Part shown: piece by piece, positions 55,161-64,000 of the stretch
Numbering within the stretch: position 1 is the stretch's first letter
How the letters are laid out: every line of letters begins with the position of its first letter
From: Anodontia alba
Taxonomy: Eukaryota > Mollusca > Bivalvia > Lucinida > Lucinidae
Reading direction: 5' to 3'
NCBI GenBank assembly: GCA_964016985.1
Contig: OZ024827.1
Location: 79,745,835-79,809,834 of the forward strand
Length of the DNA: 64,000 nt
Notes under the pieces: generated by a model
What the model was told of the DNA's origin: nothing
Databases searched by the model: none
Seen by the model: the letters and a program-made list of their open reading frames with translations, nothing else
Made by a program: the position numbers and the translations under genes

Positions 55161-55515
55161 CTGAGAAACCTGGTTCAAAATATGCATAACACGTTCAACA
55201 CTGCTGCTCAATTAGTTAAGGATATTTAGAACCAGGAGAATCACATATATTTTAACAATTTAGAGTCAACGAAGTAATCTTTGATATGGTTTTGCATCTG
55301 TTTGTATTATAAGTGTATGGGGATAATACACACGAAACCATTATTAAAGGTGATACAGTGTGTAATTTATTAAAGATGAAAATAAAAACAGACTAATTAC
55401 CGTATACGATGTAATAAGCGCACTTTCCACCGATTTCGAGTCTTTAGATAAGCGCCTCTGTACTTTTCTATAATGTAAAGGTTATGGGTACTCATTAGAG
55501 TCGAGGTGATTCATA

Positions 55516-55625
55516 TCCCAGTAAGCATTCTACATAAATCTATAGCGGGCCGTTATCGGCCCGTCAGGGTAGCTGACGGGCCGATAACGGCCCGCTGTAG
55601 ATTTATAAAGAATGCTAGCTGGGAT
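55516..55625. repeat. Palindromic element F6 copy 2
   Basis: 110 bp, same plan as 33016-33125: ATCCCAGTAAGCATTC ... CGGCCCGTCAGGGTAGCTGAC ... AATGCTAGCTGGGAT. Arms pair almost completely. Upstream of gene B. Confidence 0.83.
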
Positions 55626-56943
55626 GAGCACCCACCAGCATATGAATGTATAAACATAAAGAAATAGTGAAATATTTCGCGTGCATAAGTAAGAAATCCT
55701 CTATAATTTCCTTTGCTGATATTTCATTAAAGTCTTCTTACGGGGATTTTTTTTGTTGAGAAACGATAAAATCATCAGTATTGTCCTATACAAAACATAG
55801 CTTATCTAGAACTACAATGTACGGCTAAGAAGTACATATGTGTGTTACTATAATGATAAGAAAAGCAGAAATGTTTCTAAATGTCGTCTACTGATTTTCA
55901 CCAGCCTGCTAAGCGTTGACTTTAGTTTTACAACATTTGTCTTAAGGTTAACTTGCCACGCATCGCCGCAGTATATTTACACTTTGTTAAACACGCAAAA
56001 AATTCTGTTTGATTTTCTAGTTAAATGTGACAGATTAAGACAAAAAGTGGTAAATCTTGACATATTTAGGACGTGTGAATTTTTAAAACTTGTATCAATG
56101 TTGATTAACAAGTGAGAATAAGCTAAGTTTATAGACGTACATGCATGGTAAATCGATTTAGCATCTTTTCCAGCCAAAATAATTTATATAAAATACCTAT
56201 TTATCAAAGCGTCTTATACAAGTAATTAAGTAAATAGCTTCTGATAAGAATGACACTTGGGAGCAATGACCATAAACACAAAAATGTTGATAGCGAAGGT
56301 GGCAAAGTTTTCTGGGCCAGACTAGCTAATTACATGAAGCCCTCATTAGTGAGCCTGATATAATTTTTTAAAAATCTCAGACTGGGCTCATTGATCATAA
56401 ATGATAAGAAAATATAAATAATATTATGGTGGAGTACGATGAGAAGTTTTACGGTCACCACAAGGCACTATCACCAACGGTAGTGAAGATCAATAGATTT
56501 TAAACGCGGAATGATCCTACAGCACAATGGACACAAACAGCAAAAGATAGAAACAAAATAAAAATTAAAGTCCCCGAAATGATCAGTTTGGTGGCACTGG
56601 CTTTGATACTTGGTAGAGTTAATGCTAAACATAGAAGATATGTAAAATACTTTGTTGACCGGACTATATCCCTCATTCTCATATTATCGTCCTACCTTCA
56701 ATACTAATACAGGAAAATAGCTAACACTTCAAAGTAAGTTTTCAAGTAAAGTCTAGCTAAACTAATAAACTTAATTACTTATTTGTTTGCAAAATATTAT
56801 TTCCAAACATTTTCTGGAGCAAAAATGTGAAATATGTAAAATTTTCTAATTTTCAAGAGGGTACCCCTAACAATTAACATTTCATAACAAAATGTCAAGT
56901 TCTAAAATAAAAAAAGAAAAAAAAAGAAAAAAAAAAAAAAACA

Positions 56944-56979
<36 letters not shown>

Positions 56980-57483
56980 AACAACAGAAGTTGGTTTGAT
57001 TGATGGTTCTGTAAAAAGAAATAAGTAAATGCAAGCTTGCTTTGCTTTTGGTATATATTTTGAACAATGTATTTGGGGTGGACAATAACATGAGAAACGT
57101 CCAATTTGAAAAAAAAAATGCACTAAAATTTGTAAAAGCTGGGAAAATATGAAAATGACAGAATTTCTTGTAACTGCTTGAAGATATCATTCAAAACATA
57201 CCAAACGCTGAAGTAAAGTAGTCTGAGTTTGAATTCACATTGACAGTGAACTGGTAATACTGGAAATAATTAGGTGTACGATAACTGGAGAAAACAGCAT
57301 ATAAATCTCCGCTAGCTGATCTGGATCTTTACTATTTGCATTACCCCTAAGACACCTTTTCTCTGGTCGCGGCTCATTTGGCGGGTTTATTGTTATCTTT
57401 AGTCCCATAACAATTGGCATGTTGGAAATTAACATTAGCAGAAGGCATTGTATAACTGTTTCTTATAACTTTACCCTGAAGTA

Positions 57484-57668
57484 CTCATCCATCAATCCTT
57501 GTCATGCTGAATAAATTTAGATGCCACACTCACTTCTAATTTTCAGCCAATCAGATTACTTGATCCGTGTTGTTGATACAAATTCAAATACTGTATGACA
57601 AACAGTGCAGATCAAGTGAAGAAGCCAACTGATCTGGGTCTACATTGTTTGCAAAGGAGCAGGGAAAA
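57484..57668. mobile_element. Foldback element F8 copy 4 (inverted, decayed)
   Basis: CCTTGTCATGCTGAATAAA at the left, then AATCAGATTACTTGAT, AACTGATCTGGGTCTACATT and GCAAAGGAGCAGGGAAAAGG. Upstream of gene B. Confidence 0.68.
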
Positions 57669-57676
57669 GGTGAGGG

Positions 57677-57707
<31 letters not shown>

Positions 57708-57841
57708 GGTGGGGGGCAGTTAAACATAAGGCTTTAGATTCCTACATCAGGACTGGATACACTGGGTAGACTATCGAGCGCTATTTTGTACCAGGATGAT
57801 AACTTTTGTGACTTCCGGTTTGCCTTCCTGCAAACTCAGCC

Positions 57842-57935
57842 CCTTCTAAAAAGAGTGTACTCTAAAAGGAAAGAATTAGTTCCCAAGGGAGCACATTCTT
57901 TCCTTTTAAAGTACACCCATTTTTAGAATGGAGCA
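57842..57935. repeat. Hairpin element F7 copy (AAAGGAAAGAATT type)
   Basis: Arms CCTTCTAAAAAGAGTGTACT ... GAAAGAATTAGTTCCC and GGGAGCACATTCTTTCC ... TTTAGAATGG pair along ~45 bp. Related, mostly decayed hairpins are at about 3733-3845, 14935-15005, 19905-20036, 23971-24083, 40843-40945 and 54595-54690. Confidence 0.68.
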
Positions 57936-59872
57936 AAATCATATTCAAATGAATAAACTCCTCCATAAGTGTATTTTTTCTCTTTACAGACATCGCCTCA
58001 TCGCCTGTATGAAGCATTATGAAGGAAATACCAAGCACTGTTTTCCCCAAAATAATATAAGAATGATAAAAAGCCACGTTATTTGAAAAAGGTTCATGGG
58101 TAAACTGTACACATCTGTAAAACATCAACCCTGTATAACGCTTTTCAATACAGTCTGCAGTATCCAGTGACTTAGTAGGCAATAGGACAAGGTCCTGATA
58201 AGACTGCACAGAGCACAGGCTTATCTTGGTCTATATACTGTTCGTGTTTTCCCGAATGCACCATAATGTAGGATAAACTTAGATAAAACACCTGAGCCAA
58301 GCCATGAAAAGATGGATCTTCGGGACTTACACGGACTGCAATTTATTATCCTGAGGATCCGGGCAATTTAAAGGTCTATTTGCCATCAGTTTAATTTGAT
58401 TAGGACCTACTCAAGAAAATGATTGAATAAGGAAAAGTCAGTATATTCTTCTCTGTATCATCACAGTCCAATCGGAGTCGTTAACCTCCGTTAGCATAAC
58501 ATCTAACTTTTTAAGTCTGCACAGAAAAAATAGCAAAGCTGATGTCCAGGGAGGGCAGCAGTTACAGAACATAGTTTTAACTGACACCTTTGCAATGATG
58601 GATTTGTTCAAAGCACAACAACAACAACAACAACAACAACAACATATTAAAAAAGAAACAATCACAAAAACAAACAAACAAAAACATACACTTTAGTACT
58701 TCCACAGTGAAACTAACCATCTGTTTGCATTATAGAAACGGGATGTTTCTCCTGCAGGCGTGTTCTAACTTTTATAATAGAACAAAATAATCTGTGATTC
58801 TCTTCCAGTGTCTTTATCCCCCAGGATATTATTTTATGACTAAAATCGGTTGACCTAATTCTCTTTTATGTTTTTATGTACTTCTACAGTAATCACCTCG
58901 AGTCTGCTTTATTTCATGCAAGTGACAGTTATAGCAGTACTGTATTCCGAAAGATAAGACGAAACTGCCTGGAGACAGTTTGTTCACCATGCCTTCTGAA
59001 TTAATCGTCATCATAGGCGTTCAAATTAGTTCCAAAAGTCCCATAGGAAACAAAATAAGAGTACTGTATATCGTAATCCAAAATATCGCTGTTTATAAGC
59101 CTATATTTATCTAATACTTGGATGAATAGTGTTTCCTTTATAATAAAAACGGATTTGAAACTACTTCTAAAGGGCGAGTGTATAACGAAGGAATAATGAT
59201 AATACACATGTTATATCACGTTACTAGGACAATAGTCGCGCAAAGATATAGAATATAAATAATATTTAACGTATAAATTGTACCTACAGAATATGACACT
59301 TTGAAGTATATGTTTTGTATTGTTTTTTCAGAGACAAATGGCGTGATATTTCATGCGAATTTTCTAACATCAGGATTCACATGGAATGCAAAGTATTATT
59401 GTCTCAGAAAATTACTAAAAGATTGCCATCCTAACCTTTCAGATGGTTTGCTTACCTAACTCGGTAGCGGGTTTAAATTTTATACATCAATTGGTGTTTC
59501 CAACTCTGTTATATTAGTATATTGGAAAAACAGTTTTTGAACATAAACAATTCATCAAGAAGGAATATAAAGGGGGAGAAGGTACGAAAAAAAAAAGACA
59601 TGATCTTGTTATAATGTGTGTATGAACCGGTGTACAGTCCTATGTACATAATATTTGCTAACATATTATACAGTCGTGTTTTATGTTCTCCTTTATGGGA
59701 AAAACACGGAAACCTGTCTATCATTATTTTGCAGGTCTCATTACGAGAATAAAGCTAATAGGTTCGGCTTTATTACATGTTGTTCTGGCTTCAGATTGCA
59801 GTTGAGTCCTTGGCTTTGTTTCATCACGGTGTTTTTGATAAGGTGTGTTTCACTATGATATTTAAAACATGA

Positions 59873-60149
59873 CATCACGAAAACATGCCTATATAATTTT
59901 GACCCCCTTTAACCCCACTTTTATATAGTAAAACTTGGGTTTACAGGGGTATACATTATTTTTCTTTTTTCTGCTCACAAACATAGATTGTGGGCACTCG
60001 TTAGAACCGCCTCGGCGAGGCGGTTCTAACGAGTACCCACAAGCTATGTTTTGAGCAGAAATATGAAAACTATCATAGTTTTTATCTGAAAACTTTCAGT
60101 TTTTGGAGGTGAAATTTTCTACATATTTGAATAGGCGTATTTTCGTAAT
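59873..60149 (-). mobile_element. MITE F1 copy 17 (reverse)
   Basis: CATCACGAAAACATGCC to GTATTTTCGTAAT; hairpin core GAACCGCCTCGGCGAGGCGG. Upstream of gene B. Confidence 0.9.
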
Positions 60150-60671
60150 AAGGCAGAGGACCCCTATGCGGACCGAAATTGCGATTTGTAACTGTATCAG
60201 AAATAAGGGCCAAATTTTGCGCGAATATAACTAGTTGAACCCCATCCCCCACCCCAGTAGGTATCCTACTGACCGTTCCAATGCGGTTCATTTGTTACAG
60301 TGTCTTCGCTTGTGCATCTGCGATTTCATATGTGGCGTTTGTGGTGTCATTAGTGTTTCCTCACCTCTTCCGTTAGTGCCTCGAGAGGGCTTTGCTTCGT
60401 TGTTGTGGCTTTTCCTGGGTATTTTATATATTTATTTAATCAGCAAAAAACGTATTGGTAGGCTTTATTCTATGACTGGATCTTCCTGTACATCTTCCTG
60501 CAGCATACAGCTGTGTGAGAACAGTTCTGTAGTGAGCAACTCTCTTTCTCTCTCTTTCTCTCTTATCGAAATCATTGTAGAATAACGATGATTATCATAA
60601 GTTTTCCCACTGACATAGTATCAATTAATATAGAAGATGTCCGAGAATAGCCACAATACTCGATCGTAGCC

Positions 60672-60945
60672 TACCGTTGACACCGAGCGGGTAAAACAAG
60701 CCATGACAAACTGTGGGCTTCTAGGATTATGCCAGCAAATAAGGGATAATGTGTTGACAAATAGTGTTTTGTGAAAAGATATCCATTGACAACATCACTC
60801 AGGCCATCCAGCAAACTGTGAACAGACCTGTATTTCACAATTACACAAAACGTGCTCAATGATGCCCAAGGTTCAGAAGATAACATCTTCAACGGTACGG
60901 GGAGGAGTTTAACGGCGCCACAGGACACAGATTTTGCGTTGTTCT
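60672..60945 (-). other. Open block of unknown nature
   Basis: A minus-strand frame stays open for ~90 codons after an oligo-T run and CAG, and before GTAGGC, so it mimics an exon. The peptide (VSCGAVKLLPVPLKM, HSLLDGLSDVVNGYLF) resembles no family I know. Another frame has a retroelement-like IEHVLCNCE. A retroelement fragment is as likely as an exon. Confidence 0.2.
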
Positions 60946-61739
60946 GAAAAAAAAAAAAAAAAAAGATCTATGCAAAGTAGACAAATACGGAAAGAATAAA
61001 AACGCTGCTTTGACTTCTTTTCAATTTCATGTTTTTATAATCAACGTTTTCAAAATTATAGAAAATTCACTACAATTTATATTATTTCTTAACATGATGA
61101 TAGTGCAAACATATTACAATTTTTAGGTGTATTGTATGACTGTTCTAGAAATTTAAAATAAAAATAATTTCGATGTCAGGTGGACATGTAAGGCTATAAA
61201 TACTGAGCCGGGCAAAAGCATTTCCTAAAAGAGTGTAAGTGTCGCCAGCGATGACTCAGATCAGCCTGAGAATCCTCGTGGTCTGACCATAGTCTTCCCA
61301 AGACACTCTGTTGGTAGCCAAGAATCCAAAGCGCCTTCGTGTGGCTGGCGAAAACTCTGTTTAGCCTGTATAGATGCGCATGTTGATCTGATCCTTCTCT
61401 GGTTGCATATGCAGTATTGTAGGAAATGCTGTGCCCCAGGTCATAAGTAGTGTTAAGCATCCGTCGCACTAAGAACACCCATGTAAATGTAAAGTTTAGA
61501 AAATGATAGTAACCTAGTGACCTTTGCATTTGACGTCCCCGCAGACCCTCAAGGTAGATTTAATTACTTGACGTGTAGTATATACTATCAGCAAATAGAA
61601 TACACACGATCTTATTTATTTTTTTTGATTACATATCACAGTATGAGTCTATATCATATAATTATAACTACTGACTAATTAGAAATGTGCAATAAGATGC
61701 GGGGAGCAAGCGTACAGAGACCACTTAATAATGGCACGC

Positions 61740-62060
61740 TTACTTGCTAACACAGCTATTGCTACTGATTCCAAAGCCCCGTTTTTAGATTTGCCTTTAT
61801 CAATTTTAAACGGTTTGGTTTCATCTAAATTTTATGACAAACGCTATGATTTTGGTTTTGAAATTGTTGATTTCCCATTTTGGATAGCGACATTCCTAGT
61901 GCTTTTTCTTATGGTATTTATATTTCTCAATTTATTCGGTTTGCAAGAGTGTCTAGTAAGGCTGAGTTCAATGCTTGTAACAAAACTTGGACAGCCAATC
62001 TTCTGCCAACTCTGCTTGTCAACTGTTCTTTTTGTGGCCGTTTAATTGTATTTGTTTGTC
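61740..62060 (+). pseudogene. Retroelement reverse-transcriptase C-terminal fragment
   Basis: One frame gives FLDLPLSILNGLVSSKFYDK and FGFEIVDFPF. After a one-base shift, DSDIPSAFSYGIYISQFIRF and ARVSSKAEFNACNK follow. This order (YDKR, DFxFxIVxFPF, SYGxYISQxIRFARV) is the tail after the RT domain in a retroelement family common in marine invertebrates; the exact family is not assigned. The frameshift and missing RT domain make it a relic. Confidence 0.65.
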
Positions 62061-62383
62061 TTTCACATTGATGTTGGGAACTTGATGTGGATCTGATTGG
62101 TTCCTGAGTTCACTTCTGTACTTTTATATAGCACGCTTACTCGGATGCTCGTTTACCGTTACATGCTGTTACACCTCTAAAGACAATTACGATTTGCAAA
62201 ATTTTGTAACGCATTTTGCAGGCTCTGAATTTAGATAAATACATACCTATTTTGAGGCTACAAACAACAAGAAGGTTATAGTGATACAAGTGAATACTGC
62301 TCCATGCTGAGAATTCAAAGAGCGAGAGCTATGGGGAGAATATTTTCCAATATCAATGCAACAACCTAATATATGCTGATACA

Positions 62384-62662
62384 CATCAAGAAAAACGTGC
62401 CTAGATAATTTTGACCCACTTAAACTCCACTTTTATATAGTAAAACTGGAGTTTACAGGAGCTGAGATTATTTTTTCTTATTTCTGCTAAAAAATATAGA
62501 TTGTTGGTACTTGTTAGAACCGCCTCGCCGAGTCGGTTCTAACGAGTGCTTACCAATTATGTTTTGAGCAGAAATATGAAACATATCAGATTTTTATCTG
62601 AAAACTTTCAGTTTTTGGTGGTGAAATTTTTCATATATTTAAATGGGCGTGTTTTCGTAATG
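62384..62662 (-). mobile_element. MITE F1 copy 18 (reverse)
   Basis: 279 bp, CATCAAGAAAAACGTGCC to GTGTTTTCGTAATG; core slightly decayed (CGCCGAGTCGG). Upstream of gene B. Confidence 0.89.
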
Positions 62663-62819
62663 TTAGTTTTTAAATAATAAGACCCTGACAATTAATGATT
62701 CATACTGACTACAAATATGCAAAACGCCAAATTTTGTGCAATATTTATCCGAAATATATTTTCACCCAAAACGCGACAGTTTGATTTCCTAACGTATTGT
62801 GTGTATATTCACTCTTCCA

Positions 62820-63075
62820 AACAGGTGAAAAGAAAAGTCCAGGGAGTTCAACAGTCACAAGTCGCAGTCAATCCCTGACACCAAGAAGAAAAGGAAAGTG
62901 ACAAACCAACACGCGCAAAACAAACAAACGCACGAAAATCACACAGACCAGCTCTCTCTCCTAAGCGAGGTGATCGCAATGCTAAAACAATTGAAAACAC
63001 TAGGACAAACGCAAGGCAAGACGTTAATATAAATCATCTCGTAAAATTAATCACAAAGCTACACAGAGTAAGAGC
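62820..63075. repeat. Dispersed repeat R2 copy 2
   Basis: AAAAGAAAAGTCCAGGGAGTT, CAGCTCTCTCTCCTAAGCG, GAGGTGATCGCAATGC: collinear with 30410-30665. No reading frame of note. Confidence 0.7.
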
Positions 63076-63172
63076 AACACCGGAACCACCGACTTAGAAA
63101 CACCGGAATCACCACCTTAGAAACACCGGAACCACCGCCTGAGAAACACCGGAACCACCACCTAAGAACAGT
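63074..63172. repeat. 24-bp tandem repeat, four units
   Basis: Units of AACACCGGAACCACCRCCT plus AAGAA-type spacer. No longer open frame extends through it. Confidence 0.85.
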
Positions 63173-63649
63173 GAGTAGTATAAACTACCGGTAGGATTTG
63201 AGGTTTAAGCTCTTACAGTCGGTTAACTTCACCCTGGGTCCCGATGCTACTCTTAATACACAAATACATAAAATTCAGTTCGTATAGTGGCGAAGTCTGT
63301 AGTATAAAACCTGATTTATATTTCATCAGAAAGGATCTAAATCTGTTAACGTTAGCATTAATAAAATGCCAAGCGGTTGATAACTTAGACGGAGCTTGCA
63401 CGTTTGGTTAGATTGCATTTCAAAAAAGCAAAATACTACAGTATACGTAGCACGAATTCACTCCAAATTTTATCAAAAGATTAGGGTCTCGAGAAAAGAC
63501 GACATCGTGACTTATACAAAAAGGGAAGACTAAGACAGCATTGCTTTTCTTCTGGCTGGTTCTTTCTCCGGTTACTTAGTCTACTCTATCGATTTATTTG
63601 TACGCAGGCAGCGAATACCTCATCTTTGATACCTGTATATATACATAAT

Positions 63650-63945
63650 AAAAGTCAAAAAGGATTGCCTTTGGAAACAAAGAACACACAAAATCACGAG
63701 ACTCAGTTTGATTGAGTCTCTTCATATGCAACACTGTTTTTGCGAGGCTGCATATGCCCCCTAGCGCCGGCTTAAGCAGTATTCGATTTTCAAAATAACC
63801 AGGATGGGCTCAGTATTCCCAAAGGAAATAAAATATAACCTGCACTATGATAATGTACGGGCAGACTTTCTACGGCCTCATTGTTCCAGCAGTGGTCATG
63901 TGTTTGGTCTGCAGCGAGGACAGTAAAGTAACACAAAAGTTTCTT
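63650..63945. repeat. Dispersed repeat R1, longest copy
   Basis: GATTGCCTTTGGAAACAAAG, GCATATGCCCCCTAGCGCCG, TTTCTACGGCCTCATTG. Related copies lie at about 30936-31130, 31355-31620, 52440-52595, 52590-52890 and 56410-56490. No credible coding frame. Confidence 0.68.
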
Positions 63946-64000
63946 GTAGATTTCCGCTAATTCCTCAGCTTTTTGTTGTGCTCTTTAGGACCAAGTGAAA

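Larger units (their letters stand above)
55626..59870. other. Upstream flank of gene B
   Basis: No gene recognised. Holds an R1 fragment (56410-56490), A runs, the F8 and F7 elements, a GT/G tract and (CAA)n at 58615-58642. Confidence 0.6.

Overview
This is animal nuclear DNA, most likely from a bivalve mollusc. It is AT-rich, with short exons in long introns and a dense load of miniature inverted-repeat elements, tRNA-derived SINEs and simple repeats. The mollusc call is an inference from the laccase type and repeat style, and the species is not resolved. The only convincing protein genes are two tandem laccase-like multicopper oxidases on the minus strand. Gene A (exons 1-6, about 1681-13368) runs off the left edge of the window. 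Gene B (20489-53690) is seen from signal peptide to stop codon in 15 exons across 33 kb. The six exons present in both genes have identical lengths (70, 98, 120, 161, 248 and 261 bp) and identical phases, so this is a gene duplication. Gene B keeps all four copper-binding motifs (HWHG, HSH, HxxHLHG, HCHxxxHxxxxM). It has a signal peptide and a hydrophobic C-terminal tail, as expected for a secreted or membrane-anchored phenol oxidase. || Layout. 1-1680: simple repeats and a foldback element downstream of gene A exon 6. 1681-13368: gene A exons and introns. 13369-13451: gene A core promoter. 13452-20488: intergenic DNA with three copies of the main MITE and a retroelement fragment. 20489-53690: gene B; its 11.8-kb first intron contains a tRNA-derived SINE, a large inverted repeat around a ~60-bp minisatellite, and a dead mariner transposase. 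53691-54183: gene B core promoter, present twice and separated by a MITE. 54184-64000: no gene recognised, mostly repeats. || The main repeat (MITE F1) is about 279 bp and occurs 18 times in both orientations. Its ends read CATYACGAAAACA and its centre is a near-perfect ~90-bp palindrome. The inner part of that palindrome (GTTAGAACCGCCTCG and its complement) also sits at the centre of two element families with different ends (F3, F4); this is the most unusual pattern in the window. || Other points: a textbook U12-type donor in gene B intron 11; exon 2 and its splice flanks 100% identical over 113 bp between the two genes while neighbouring exons differ by about 10%; and one gene B exon (exon 10) with no canonical acceptor and a phase clash with exon 11. 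All calls were made by reading the sequence; no database search or folding was run.
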